From NCBI GenBank assembly GCA_910587925.1, contig CAJUOC010000008.1, positions 22,266-86,265 on the forward strand: a DNA stretch of 64,000 nucleotides, written 5' to 3'. Below are positions 26,379 through 35,429 of the stretch, one piece after another. The notes under the pieces are model-generated. The model had not been told where the DNA came from, searched no databases, and worked only from the letters and a program-made list of their open reading frames with translations. How positions within the stretch are numbered: position 1 is the stretch's first letter; each line of letters opens with the position of its first letter. The position numbers were made by a program, and so were the translations under genes. The stretch is from an uncultured Muribaculaceae bacterium. GTDB taxonomy: Bacteria > Bacteroidota > Bacteroidia > Bacteroidales > Muribaculaceae.

Positions 26379-27472
26379 AGGGGCATGCGGCGTATGCAGT
26401 CGATGGTGAGCGAGGCTGAGAGGCTGAAGCGGAGGCGCTCGGTGCCGGGCGGCACAGTGGGGGTGCGTATGGGCAGCACTTTGTATCCGGCCTCGAGCAG
26501 GCGCTCCGACAGCTCGACGGCGCGGCGGGCGTCGCCGGTGATGAGGGGGCGTATGTGCGATGGCTCGCCTCCGGGTATCCTGGCGGCCAGCTCGCGGGCC
26601 AGGGCGGCGAGGCGGGCGCGGCGGTCGTCGGCCTCGAGCGAGGCGCGCCAGGTGAGCGCGCTCCAGTCGGCCACGGCCGGGGGCAGGGCGGTGGAGAATA
26701 TGAGCGGGCGGGCGCGGTTGACCATGAAGCTGCGCATCTGCGGGCCGACGATGGCGTAGGCTCCCGCCGAGGCCAGAGCCTTGCCCAGCGTGCCGACGAG
26801 TATGTCGACGTCGGGCAGCACGCCGGCCTCGGCAGCCAGGCCGAGGCCCGAGGGCCCGAGGGCGCCGACGGCGTGGGCCTCGTCGATGTAGAGCCGCGCG
26901 CGGGGGGTGCGGCGGCGTATGTCGGCGAGGCGGGCGAGGTCGGCGCGGTCGCCGTCCATGCTGTATACGCTCTCGGCGATGATGAGTATGTCGGAGTATC
27001 GCGAGGCTTTGCTTTGGAGGATGCGCTCGAGATGGTCGTAGTCGGCGTGGCGGAAGCGCTCGAAGTCGGCGCCGCCCAGGCGTATGCCGTCGATGATGCT
27101 GGCGTGCACGAGGCGGTCGGCCACGATGAGGGTGGAGCGGTCGGAGAGGGCGCTTACCAGGCCGACGTTGGCATGGTATCCGCTGTTGAAGAGCAGCGCG
27201 CGGCGACCGCCGCCGTAGCTCTCGGCCAGGAGACGCTCCAGCGCGGCAAAGGAGCTTTGACGCCCGGCCAGCAGGCGCGATGCCGAGGCGGTCATCAGCA
27301 GCGAGGAGGCGGGATGGTCGGCCAGGAAGCGCTCGCGCAGGGCGATGTCGTCGGCCAGGCCGAGATAGTCGTTGCCCGACAGGTCGACGATGCCGGCGGG
27401 CGAGTCGGCCTCGGGGATAGAGCGCAGGTTGCCGGCCGAGGCTATGTCGGTGAGTGTACGGTCGATATTCAT
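26363..27472 (-). CDS. bioF: 8-amino-7-oxononanoate synthase
   Basis: 369 residues from the ATG at 27472, which overlaps the bioA stop by 4 bp. BioF is a PLP enzyme of the alpha-oxoamine synthase family that condenses pimeloyl-ACP/CoA with alanine. Landmarks are LSGNDYLGLA near the N-terminus, SGYHANVG, DEAHAVGALGPSGLG, and the PLP lysine in VGTLGKALASAG. Length is about 15 residues shorter than usual, otherwise complete. The longer upstream frame lies inside bioA in another frame and is not used. Confidence 0.95.
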   Translation of the reverse strand: MNIDRTLTDIASAGNLRSIPEADSPAGIVDLSGNDYLGLADDIALRERFLADHPASSLLMTASASRLLAGRQSSFAALERLLAESYGGGRRALLFNSGYHANVGLVSALSDRSTLIVADRLVHASIIDGIRLGGADFERFRHADYDHLERILQSKASRYSDILIIAESVYSMDGDRADLARLADIRRRTPRARLYIDEAHAVGALGPSGLGLAAEAGVLPDVDILVGTLGKALASAGAYAIVGPQMRSFMVNRARPLIFSTALPPAVADWSALTWRASLEADDRRARLAALARELAARIPGGEPSHIRPLITGDARRAVELSERLLEAGYKVLPIRTPTVPPGTERLRFSLSASLTIDCIRRMPLCSTD

Positions 27473-28755
27473 AGGTCGCACACCAGCTCGACCAGCGCAT
27501 GGCACAGGTAGTCGAGCTGCTCGTCGGTGATGATGTACGGTGGCATGATATATACGTTGCGGCCAAAGGGGCGTATCCACACACCGGCGTCGACGCAGCG
27601 GCGCTGAAACTCGCCCACATCGACCGGGCGGCGCATCTCCACCACTCCGATGGTGCCCAGCACGCGCACGTCGGCCACAGCGTCGAGGCCGCGGGCCGGC
27701 TCCAGGCCGGCGCGTATGCGGCTCTCCAGCCGTGCGATGCAGGCGGCCATATCCTGCCCGGCGAGCAGGCGCAGCGACTCGCAGGCGATGGCGCAGGCCA
27801 GAGGGTTGGCCATGAAGGTGGGGCCGTGCATCATCACGCCCGCCTCGCCGCGCGAGATGGTGTCGGCTACGTCGCGGGTGGTGAGCACGGCGCTCATGGT
27901 GAGGTAGCCGCCCGTGAGGCCCTTGCCCACACACATGATGTCGGGCTCGACGCCGGCCCACTCCCAGGCAAAGCGGCGCCCGGTGCGCCAGAAGCCCGTG
28001 GCGATCTCGTCGAATATGAGCAGTACGCCGTAGCGGTCGCAGAGCGCGCGCAAGCGGCGCAGATACTCGGGGTGGTACATCCACATGCCGCCGGCGCCCT
28101 GTACTATCGGCTCCAGGATGAAGGCGGCCAGCTCGGGGGCGTGCGCCTCGAAAAGGCGCTCGACCGGCTCGATGTCGGCGGGGTCGAAGGCGGCCGCGTC
28201 GAAGCGCGACCGCGGCTGCGGCACGAAGTATCGCACCGGCAGCGCCGGGCCGAAGGCGCCGTGCATACCCGTCACCGGGTCGCAGACGCTCATGGCATTC
28301 CAGGTGTCGCCGTGGTAGCCCGAGCGGATGGTGGCAAAGTTGGAGCGGCTGTGGTCGCCCGAGGCGGCGATGGCGGCCTGCACGGCCATCTTCATGGCCA
28401 CCTCGACAGCCACCGAGCCCGAGTCGGCATAGAAGATATTGTGCATCGACGGGGGCGCCATCTCCAGCAGCAGCTTGCCCAGGGCAATGGCCGGCTCATG
28501 GGTGAGACCGCCAAACATCACGTGGCTCATGCGGCCGAGCTGGTCGGTGGCGGCGGCGTTGAGCCGCGGATGATTGTAGCCGTGGATGGTGCACCACCAC
28601 GACGACATGCCGTCGATAAGACGGCGGCCGTCGGCAAGGGTGAGCACACAGCCATCGGCCCGCTCGACCTTGTATGTCGGGAGCGGGTCGATGGTCGATG
28701 TGTACGGATGCCACAGGTGCTCGCGGTCCCAGCTGTCGTGTACCTCGCAAGCCAT
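27469..28755 (-). CDS. bioA: Adenosylmethionine-8-amino-7-oxononanoate aminotransferase
   Basis: 428 residues from the ATG at 28755. BioA transfers an amino group from S-adenosylmethionine to 7-keto-8-aminopelargonate. Landmarks are EHLWHPYTS at the start, DGMSSWWCTIHGYNHP, YADSGSVAVEVAMKM, FDEIATGFWRTG (PLP-binding Asp) and VGKGLTGGYLTMS (Schiff-base Lys). It lies 7 bp after the serS stop, so the biotin genes seem to be transcribed with serS. No dethiobiotin synthetase (BioD) domain is fused to it and none is in the window. Confidence 0.95.
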   Translation of the reverse strand: MACEVHDSWDREHLWHPYTSTIDPLPTYKVERADGCVLTLADGRRLIDGMSSWWCTIHGYNHPRLNAAATDQLGRMSHVMFGGLTHEPAIALGKLLLEMAPPSMHNIFYADSGSVAVEVAMKMAVQAAIAASGDHSRSNFATIRSGYHGDTWNAMSVCDPVTGMHGAFGPALPVRYFVPQPRSRFDAAAFDPADIEPVERLFEAHAPELAAFILEPIVQGAGGMWMYHPEYLRRLRALCDRYGVLLIFDEIATGFWRTGRRFAWEWAGVEPDIMCVGKGLTGGYLTMSAVLTTRDVADTISRGEAGVMMHGPTFMANPLACAIACESLRLLAGQDMAACIARLESRIRAGLEPARGLDAVADVRVLGTIGVVEMRRPVDVGEFQRRCVDAGVWIRPFGRNVYIMPPYIITDEQLDYLCHALVELVCDL

Positions 28756-28762
28756 GGGGCGG

Positions 28763-30034
28763 TCAGTCGATGATGTCAAATCCGGTGTAGCGGCGCAGCA
28801 CCTCGGGCACCACGATGCCCTCGGGAGTCTGATTGTTTTCGAGCAGGGCGGCCATGATGCGGGGCAGGGCGAGTGCCGAGCCGTTGAGGGTATGGCACAG
28901 GCGGGTCTTCTTGTCGTCGCCACGGTAGCGGCAGTGGAGGCGGTTGGCCTGGTAGGTCTCGAAGTTGGATACCGACGATACCTCGAGCCAGCGCTGCTGC
29001 GCGCCGCTCCATACCTCAAAGTCAAAAGTGATGGCCGAGGTAAACGACATGTCGCCGCCGCAAAGGCGCAGGATGTGCCAGGGCAGACCCAGGTCGTCGA
29101 GCAGGCTCTGCACGTGGTCTTTCATCTCCTCCAGAGCGGCGTAGGAGTCCTCGGGACGCTCGATGCGCACAATCTCGACCTTGTCAAACTGATGCAGGCG
29201 GTTGAGGCCGCGCACATCCTTGCCATACGAGCCGGCCTCGCGGCGGAAGCAGGCCGAGTACGCGCAGTTTTTGACGGGCAGGCGGTCGGCGGGGAGTATC
29301 ACGTCGCGGTAGAGGTTGGTGACGGGCACCTCGGCGGTGGGGATGAGGTAGAGGTTGTCCAGGGTCACGACATACATCTGCGCCTCCTTGTCGGGGAGCT
29401 GGCCGGTACCGTAGCCCGATGCCTCATTGACCACGTAGGGCGGCTGCACCTCGAGGTATCCGGCCTCAGAGGCGCGGTCGAGGAAAAACTGTATGAGCGC
29501 GCGCTGGAGCTTGGCGCACTTGCCCAGGTAGACGGGGAAGCCGGCGCCGGTGATTTTCACGCCCAGGTCGAAGTCGATCAGATTGTACTTGCGTGCCAGC
29601 TCCCAGTGGGGCAGTGCGTCGGGGCCCAGCTCCGGCATGGGGCCGCCGGTCTTCTCGACCACATTGTCGGCGGCGGTGCGGCCCTCGGGTACCATGTCGC
29701 AGGGAGTGTTGGGCACGTTGAGCAGGATGTCGGTAATCTGCTTCTCGACAGCCTCGAGCTGCTCGGCCAGAGTCTTCTGGGCGGCCTTGCCCTCGGCTAC
29801 GAGCGCCTTGGCCTGCTCGGCCTCGGCGCGCTCGCCCTTTTTCATATGGGCGCCGATGGTGGCGGCCAGGCGGTTGAGCTCGGCGGCCTTGTTGTCGCTC
29901 TGGAGCTGGAGGGCACGGCGGCTGTCGTCGAGCTCTATCACGCGGGGGATTATCTCGGAGGCGTCAAACCCCTTTACGGCGAGGCGCTTGATGACGCGCT
30001 CGGGGTCGGCCTTGATTTGCTGTATGGTGAGCAT
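28763..30034 (-). CDS. serS: Seryl-tRNA synthetase
   Basis: 423 residues, full length. The N-terminal long antiparallel coiled coil (about residues 30-105), which grips the tRNA-Ser variable arm, is followed by a class II catalytic core: TAEVPVTN, FRREAGSYGKDVRGLNRLHQFDKVE (split motif 2 region) and NGSALALPRIMAALLENNQ (motif 3). It charges tRNA-Ser in the cytoplasm. It lies 28 bp after the YqeY-type gene and just before bioA, an unusual housekeeping-to-biosynthesis arrangement that may simply reflect operon packing. Confidence 0.97.
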   Translation of the reverse strand: MLTIQQIKADPERVIKRLAVKGFDASEIIPRVIELDDSRRALQLQSDNKAAELNRLAATIGAHMKKGERAEAEQAKALVAEGKAAQKTLAEQLEAVEKQITDILLNVPNTPCDMVPEGRTAADNVVEKTGGPMPELGPDALPHWELARKYNLIDFDLGVKITGAGFPVYLGKCAKLQRALIQFFLDRASEAGYLEVQPPYVVNEASGYGTGQLPDKEAQMYVVTLDNLYLIPTAEVPVTNLYRDVILPADRLPVKNCAYSACFRREAGSYGKDVRGLNRLHQFDKVEIVRIERPEDSYAALEEMKDHVQSLLDDLGLPWHILRLCGGDMSFTSAITFDFEVWSGAQQRWLEVSSVSNFETYQANRLHCRYRGDDKKTRLCHTLNGSALALPRIMAALLENNQTPEGIVVPEVLRRYTGFDIID

Positions 30035-30062
30035 GTGAGTGCTATTATATTATATGTGCGGA

Positions 30063-30518
30063 TTATTTCTGAGCCAGCAGGGTGCGTACCATGGTGGCGA
30101 TGTCTTTGCCGTCGGCGCGGCCGGCGAGCTTCTTTGAGGCCACGCCCATCACACGGCCCATGTCGGCGGGCGAGGATGCGCCCGTGGCGGCGATGATGGC
30201 CTCGACCTCGGCGCGGAGCTCATCGGCAGAGAGGCGGGCGGGCAGATACTCCTCGATGACGGCGGCCTCGGCCAGCTCGCTCTCGGCCAGCTCCGGGCGG
30301 CCCTGCTCGGTGTAAATCTGAGCCGACTCGCGGCGCTGCTTCACCATCTTGGCGAGAATCTTGACGGCGGCCTCGTCGGAGAGCTCGCCGCCGCTGCCGG
30401 GGGCAGTGCGTGCCTCGATAAACTCTTTCTTAATGCCGCGGAGCGCCTCGAGGCGCACCTTGTCGCGGGCAAGCATGGCGGGCTTGATGGCCTCGCTCAC
30501 GGTATCGAAAAGACTCAT
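30063..30518 (-). CDS. GatB/YqeY domain protein
   Basis: 151 residues. The helical YqeY domain resembles the C-terminal tRNA-binding tail of GatB, with LEALRGIKKEFIEAR, ILAKMVKQRRESAQIY and YLPARLSADELRAEVEAIIA. Free-standing YqeY proteins are common, and a tRNA-related role is suspected but not proven. It is the first gene ahead of serS, which fits translation. A TAATTTTG -7-like box lies at 30543-30536 on the minus strand, without a clear -33, so its promoter would diverge from that of the transporter. Confidence 0.9.
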   Translation of the reverse strand: MSLFDTVSEAIKPAMLARDKVRLEALRGIKKEFIEARTAPGSGGELSDEAAVKILAKMVKQRRESAQIYTEQGRPELAESELAEAAVIEEYLPARLSADELRAEVEAIIAATGASSPADMGRVMGVASKKLAGRADGKDIATMVRTLLAQK

Positions 30519-30583
30519 AGCGTATGATTTTTGCGCAAAATTAGCGATTTTAATCCATACCGCTACATCTTCTGGGCTAATTT

Positions 30584-30614
30584 TTGCGGCGGCGGGAAAA
30601 AATGCCTACCTTTG
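30584..30614 (+). promoter_or_regulatory. Promoter of the AspT/YidE-type transporter gene
   Basis: TTG at 30584-30586, 20-bp spacer, TACCTTTG at 30607-30614. The ATG is at 30676, giving a leader of about 55 nt. Confidence 0.7.
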
Positions 30615-30675
30615 CGGCAAGTTTTGCGGCGGTAAGAGTCCCGTCGCTCAAACGGTTTTAATAGGCATTTCTACA

Positions 30676-32337
30676 ATGGATTGGATTTCAACTCTTTTGC
30701 TGCCCGGAAGCACCTCTGTCGCGTCGACTCTGGTGCTCTATTCGTTTGTGATAGCGGCGGGTATCTTCATCGGCAAGCTCAAGGTGGCCGGTGTGTCGCT
30801 GGGAGTGACCTTTGTGCTCTTTGTGGGTATCCTGATGGGTCACTTCGGCTATGTGGTCGACGACAGCGTGCTCAAGTTTGTGCGCGAGTTTGGCCTCATA
30901 CTGTTTATCTTCGCCATCGGCCTTCAGGTCGGCCCCGGCTTCTTCTCCTCATTCAAGGAGGGCGGCGTGCGGCTCAATCTGCTGGCCGTGCTGGGCATCT
31001 CGCTCAATGTGGTGATAGTGTTGCTGATATATTTCTTTGGCAACGTCAACGACATCTCGGCCCTGGTGGGCGTGATGAGCGGCGCCGTGACCAATACCCC
31101 CGGCCTTGCCGCGGCGCAGCAGGCTGTGTCGCAGCTCACCAACAGTCCCGAGCAGGCCAACCTCATGGCCCAGGGCTATGCCGCCGCATATCCGCTGGGT
31201 GTCATCGGCATCATCGCGGCCATGTTTACCATCAAGGGCATCTTCCGCATCAAGACCGACGAGGAGATTCAGAAAATCGAGGACGACAGCGCCAGCTCGC
31301 AGCTCGCTCCCTATATCCTCTCGGTAAAGGTCACCAACAGCCTGGTCGACGGCCGCACCATGCTCTCGCTCCACGACATCATCACCTGCAACTTTGTGGT
31401 GTCGCGCCTGATGCACCCCGACGGCACCATCGTCATACCCAAGTCGAGCACCGATATCCACGTGGGCGACACCCTCAAGGTAATCTGCTCGGTGCAGGAT
31501 GCCGAGCGCTTCCACGCCGTGCTCGGCCCTGAGGTCGAGATGGACTGGGAGTCGACCCCCATGCCTGTATACTCGCGCCGCATCCTCGTCACCAAGAGCG
31601 AGTACAACGGCGTGGCCCTCGGCTCGCTGCGCCTCCACAACGGCTACAAGCTCAACGCCACCCGCGTAAACCGCGCCGGCGTCGACCTGCTCGCCACCCC
31701 CAACCTGCGTCTGCAGATGGGCGACCGCCTCACCGTCGTGGGCAATCTCGAGGATATCGACCGCCTCGCCGACCGCCTCGGCAACTCCATGAAGCGCCTC
31801 AATCAGCCCAACCTCATCACCATATTCGTCGGTATCATACTCGGTATCATCCTGGGCTCGATCAACCTCGGCTTCGGCATGAAGCTCGGCCTGGCCGGCG
31901 GCCCGCTGGTGGTGGCCATCCTGCTGAGCCGCTTCGGATACAAGTTCAAGCTCATCACCTACACCTCGTCGTCGGCCTCGCTGCTGCTGCGCGAGCTGGG
32001 CATATGCCTCTTCCTGGCCTCGGTGGGTATCGCCGCCGGCAAGGACTTCGCCGCCGCCGTGTTCAACACCACCGGCATGTGGTGGGTCATCTGGGGCTTT
32101 GTCATCACCTTTGTGCCTCTGGTGATCGTAGGTCTGATAGCCCGCGGCCGCGACCGCATCAACTACCTCTCCATCATGGGCCTCTTCTCGGGCTCGTACA
32201 CCGATCCCCCGGCCCTGGCCTATGCCAACAACTCCACCGGCAACGATGCGCCCGCCGTGGCATACTCGACCGTGTACCCGCTCACGATGTTCCTGCGCGT
32301 GGTGGCCGCCCAGGCTCTCGTGCTCACACTGCTCTGA
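30676..32337 (+). CDS. AspT/YidE-family membrane transporter with two TrkA-C domains
   Basis: 553 residues. I chose the ATG at 30676 because it follows the promoter; the longer open frame upstream is antisense to the YqeY gene. Two membrane halves of about five helices each (residues about 15-175 and 385-553) carry the repeated asp-ala exchanger signatures (FGLILFIFAIGLQVGPGFF and LGICLFLASVGIAAGKDF). They are separated by two soluble RCK_C/TrkA-C domains at about 195-370 (LDGRTMLSL-like and YNGVALGSLRL segments). Family members exchange aspartate/alanine or move other carboxylates; the substrate here is unknown. It has its own promoter and terminator. Confidence 0.92.
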   Translation: MDWISTLLLPGSTSVASTLVLYSFVIAAGIFIGKLKVAGVSLGVTFVLFVGILMGHFGYVVDDSVLKFVREFGLILFIFAIGLQVGPGFFSSFKEGGVRLNLLAVLGISLNVVIVLLIYFFGNVNDISALVGVMSGAVTNTPGLAAAQQAVSQLTNSPEQANLMAQGYAAAYPLGVIGIIAAMFTIKGIFRIKTDEEIQKIEDDSASSQLAPYILSVKVTNSLVDGRTMLSLHDIITCNFVVSRLMHPDGTIVIPKSSTDIHVGDTLKVICSVQDAERFHAVLGPEVEMDWESTPMPVYSRRILVTKSEYNGVALGSLRLHNGYKLNATRVNRAGVDLLATPNLRLQMGDRLTVVGNLEDIDRLADRLGNSMKRLNQPNLITIFVGIILGIILGSINLGFGMKLGLAGGPLVVAILLSRFGYKFKLITYTSSSASLLLRELGICLFLASVGIAAGKDFAAAVFNTTGMWWVIWGFVITFVPLVIVGLIARGRDRINYLSIMGLFSGSYTDPPALAYANNSTGNDAPAVAYSTVYPLTMFLRVVAAQALVLTLL

Positions 32338-32356
32338 TACTCCGCGTAATACATAC

Positions 32357-32403
32357 GCCGCGCGCCCCGGAAAAAGATTTTTCTTGGGCGCGCGGCTTTT
32401 TTT
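32357..32403 (+). terminator. Terminator of the transporter gene
   Basis: A perfect 11-bp GC stem (32357-32367 with 32386-32396) is followed by seven T. Its 3' arm overlaps the -33 element of the next promoter. Confidence 0.85.
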
Positions 32404-32414
32404 ATGTAACTTTG
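32384..32414 (+). promoter_or_regulatory. Promoter of the thiamine-uptake operon
   Basis: TTG at 32384-32386, 20-bp spacer, TAACTTTG at 32407-32414. Transcription would start near 32421, about 50 nt before the riboswitch. Confidence 0.7.
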
Positions 32415-32471
32415 CCCCTGCGCAGGCCGGTAGCCTTGCCGGCCGTGTCGCAAGAGATAATCAACATACGA

Positions 32472-32558
32472 TAGGGGTGCGCCGCGTGTAAATTCACTCG
32501 CGCGGAGCTGAGATTATACCCTTTGAACCTGAACCGGTTAGTACCGGCGTAGTGAAAT
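32472..32558 (+). ncRNA. TPP (THI-element) riboswitch
   Basis: The thi-box is clear: ggggtgc at 32474-32480, the conserved ctgagattataccc, then ttgaacctgaaccggtta and gtaccggcgtag. A GC-rich optional P3a hairpin (gccgcgtg ... cgcgcgg) lies between. It ends 8 nt before the receptor ATG, so it most likely controls translation initiation. It predicts that the two genes behind it are shut off when thiamine pyrophosphate is plentiful. Confidence 0.95.
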
Positions 32559-32566
32559 TTGTAGCA

Positions 32567-34804
32567 ATGAAGCATCTGCTCCATGCAGGCGTGGGGGCGC
32601 TGTGCGCCGCCGTGCCCATGTGCGCGCAGGCCGTCGAGGCCTCGGGCGCCGACACATCCGTTATCAACCTCCGCGACGTAGAGGTGGTGGCCAACCGCGC
32701 CGCCGCCAACACTCCCGTGGCCTTTACCAACATCACCGCGGCGCAGATCGCCCGCGTCAACGATGGCCGCGACATCCCCTTCCTGCTCGAGGCGACGCCC
32801 TCGGTGGTGACCACCGGCGATGCCGGCGGCGGCATCGGTTACTCGGGTCTGCGTATCCGCGGCACCGACGCCTCGCGCATCAACGTCACTGCCAACGGCG
32901 TGCCCATCAACGACTCCGAGAGCCACAATGTGTACTGGGTCAACATGCCAGACCTCGCCTCGGGTCTCAACGACATACAAGTGCAGCGCGGCGCCGGCAC
33001 ATCGGCCAACGGCGCCGGCGCTTTCGGCGCCAGTGTAAATATGCTCACCGACATGCCCTCCGACGAGCGCTATGCCTCGGTGGCTGCCTCCTATGGCTCG
33101 TACAACGCCAACCGCCAGACGCTCAAGGTCGGCTCCGGCCTCTTCGGCGGCCACTGGAGCGTCGATGCCCGCCTGAGCCACATCGGCTCCGACGGCTATA
33201 TCGACCGCGCCTTCTCAAAGCTCTGGGCATACCAGGGTCAGCTGGCATACCGCGCCGACGGTACCATGCTGCGCCTCATCGCCTTCGGCGGCAAGCAGCA
33301 GACTTACATGGCCTGGGACTATGCCACCAAAGAGCAGATGGCCGAGTATGGCCGCCGCTACAATCCCAGCGGCGAGTATACCGCTGCCGACGGCTCGCGC
33401 GCCTACTATCAGGACCAGTGTGACAACTTCACTCAGCATCACATCCAGCTCCTGCTCAACCAGCGCCTCTCCGACTCCTGGCGCCTCAGCGCCGCCCTCC
33501 ACTATACCAAGGGCGACGGATATTACGACCAGCTCAAGACCGGCAAAGACCTCGTGACCTACGGCCTGAAGCCCTACATGCTGCCCGACGGCACCGAGGT
33601 CGAGAAGTCTGATATCATCCGCCTCAAGTACAACGACAACGACTTCGGCGGCGCCAACCTCACCCTCAACTACCGCCACCGCCGCCTCAACGCCGTGCTC
33701 GGCACCGCCGCCACATGGCACCGCGGCCGCCACTTTGGCCGCATCAAGTGGGTGCGCAACTATGTGGGCGACCTCGACCCGCTCCAGGAGTATTACGACA
33801 ATGTGGGCCGCAAGTTTGACTACAATGTATACGCCCGCGCCGACTACTCCATACTGCGCGGACTCAGCGCCTACGCCGACCTCCAGTACCGCCACATCCG
33901 CTACACCATCGACGGCGTGAGCGACAATTACGACTGGAACACCGGCGACATGTACTCTCTGGACGTGCACCGCAACTACAATTTCTTCAATCCCAAGCTC
34001 GGCCTCGACTTCACCCGCGGCGCCCACCGCGCATTTGCCTCGTGGAGCGTGGCACACAAGGAGCCGGTACGCGACAACTTCACCGACGGCGACCGCAACC
34101 ATGTACCCTCGGCTGAGCGCCTCTTCGACTACGAGCTCGGCTACACCTTTACCAACCGCCTGCTCACCGTCGGCGCCAACCTCTACTACATGGACTATAA
34201 AGACCAGCTCGTCGTCACCGGTCAGCTCTCCGATACAGGCAATCCGCTCAGCGTCAACGTGCCGCGCAGCTACCGCATGGGTATCGAGCTTCAAGGTGCC
34301 CTGCGCCCGTGCAGATGGTTTGACTGGAGCCTGAGCGCCACCTTCTCGCGCAACCGCATCCGCGACTTCGTGGAGTATATATACGAGGACGAGTGGACCA
34401 ACCCCATCACCCGCGACTGCGGCGACACTCCGCTGGCTTTCTCGCCCGACATCGTGCTCCACAATGCCTTCAACTTCCACGTGGCCGATTTCGACGCCTC
34501 GCTGCGCACCCGCTTTGTGAGCGACCAATATATGGACAACGCCCGCAGCGAGCAGGCCCGTCTCGGCTCCTACTGCGTGAGCGATCTCCATCTGGGCTAC
34601 ACCTTCCGCCACCTGCGCGGCATCAAGGAGCTGCGCCTCGGCGTGGCGGTATACAATATCCTCAACCGCAAGTATTTCAACAATGGCTACGCCGGCGCCG
34701 GATATACCGTCGGCGCCGACGGCACCCCCGAGATTTACCGCTACGCCGGCTTTGCCGCCCAGGCCACTGCCAACGCCATGGGTACCGTAGCCCTCACATT
34801 CTGA
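32567..34804 (+). CDS. TonB-dependent outer-membrane receptor, thiamine-regulated
   Basis: 745 residues from the ATG at 32567; an earlier in-frame GTG at 32552 lies inside the riboswitch and is rejected. A signal peptide (MKHLLHAGVGALCAAVPMCAQ) and a short N-terminal stretch lead to the plug domain (VEVVANRAAANTPVAFTNI, GYSGLRIRGTDASRINVTAN) and then a 22-strand-type barrel rich in Y/R and ending in MGTVALTF. There is no carboxypeptidase-like SusC domain. The TPP riboswitch ahead and the PnuT-like permease behind indicate uptake of thiamine or a thiamine precursor across the outer membrane. Confidence 0.93.
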   Translation: MKHLLHAGVGALCAAVPMCAQAVEASGADTSVINLRDVEVVANRAAANTPVAFTNITAAQIARVNDGRDIPFLLEATPSVVTTGDAGGGIGYSGLRIRGTDASRINVTANGVPINDSESHNVYWVNMPDLASGLNDIQVQRGAGTSANGAGAFGASVNMLTDMPSDERYASVAASYGSYNANRQTLKVGSGLFGGHWSVDARLSHIGSDGYIDRAFSKLWAYQGQLAYRADGTMLRLIAFGGKQQTYMAWDYATKEQMAEYGRRYNPSGEYTAADGSRAYYQDQCDNFTQHHIQLLLNQRLSDSWRLSAALHYTKGDGYYDQLKTGKDLVTYGLKPYMLPDGTEVEKSDIIRLKYNDNDFGGANLTLNYRHRRLNAVLGTAATWHRGRHFGRIKWVRNYVGDLDPLQEYYDNVGRKFDYNVYARADYSILRGLSAYADLQYRHIRYTIDGVSDNYDWNTGDMYSLDVHRNYNFFNPKLGLDFTRGAHRAFASWSVAHKEPVRDNFTDGDRNHVPSAERLFDYELGYTFTNRLLTVGANLYYMDYKDQLVVTGQLSDTGNPLSVNVPRSYRMGIELQGALRPCRWFDWSLSATFSRNRIRDFVEYIYEDEWTNPITRDCGDTPLAFSPDIVLHNAFNFHVADFDASLRTRFVSDQYMDNARSEQARLGSYCVSDLHLGYTFRHLRGIKELRLGVAVYNILNRKYFNNGYAGAGYTVGADGTPEIYRYAGFAAQATANAMGTVALTF

Positions 34805-34829
34805 CCCTCCACTGACTTCCACGCTCATC

Positions 34830-35429
34830 ATGGACATCGCCCTCGAGATAGCAGGATTCTGCATCGGACTAATATATCTGTGGTATGAATACCACGCCAA
34901 CCCCCGCATGTGGATTGCCTCGGTGGTGATGCCCATGATATCCATGTGGATATACTTCCGCAAAGGGTTGTACGCCGACTTTGCCATCAACATCTATTAT
35001 CTGGTGATGGCCGTGTACGGCTACGCCGTATGGACACTTGCCGGGCGCCGGCACGACTCCGGCTCCGCCAAGGCATCGCGCCCCATCACCCGTATGCCCG
35101 CTGCGGCGTGGGTCGGTTGCGCGGCAGTGTTTGCCCTGCTGTGGGCCGCCCTGGGCCTCGGGCTCATCTATGGCACCGACAGCACCGTGCCTTGGTACGA
35201 CGCCTTTACCACCGCGCTGAGTATAGTGGCTCTGTGGATGCTCGCCCGCAAATACCTCGAGCAGTGGCTCGCCTGGATGGTGGTCGACGCCGTATGCGTC
35301 TGCCTGTACGCCTACAAAGGCATCTATCTCTACGCCACCCTCTACACACTGTATACCGCCATAGCGTGGCTCGGCTACCGCAAGTGGCGCCGCCTGATGG
35401 CCGCCACAGCCGCAAAGATGGAGTCGTAA
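34830..35429 (+). CDS. pnuT: PnuT-like thiamine transporter (PnuC superfamily)
   Basis: 199 residues, with about seven hydrophobic helices. PnuC-superfamily proteins are facilitated diffusion channels for vitamin precursors that are trapped by phosphorylation inside the cell. QWLAWMVVD includes the W-x-x-W pattern of the substrate-binding helix, and IYLWYEYHANPRMW is typical of the N-terminal helix. The sequence alone could be PnuC (nicotinamide riboside), but its place 25 bp after a TPP-riboswitch-controlled receptor favours PnuT. A thiamine kinase is not adjacent. Confidence 0.88.
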   Translation: MDIALEIAGFCIGLIYLWYEYHANPRMWIASVVMPMISMWIYFRKGLYADFAINIYYLVMAVYGYAVWTLAGRRHDSGSAKASRPITRMPAAAWVGCAAVFALLWAALGLGLIYGTDSTVPWYDAFTTALSIVALWMLARKYLEQWLAWMVVDAVCVCLYAYKGIYLYATLYTLYTAIAWLGYRKWRRLMAATAAKMES

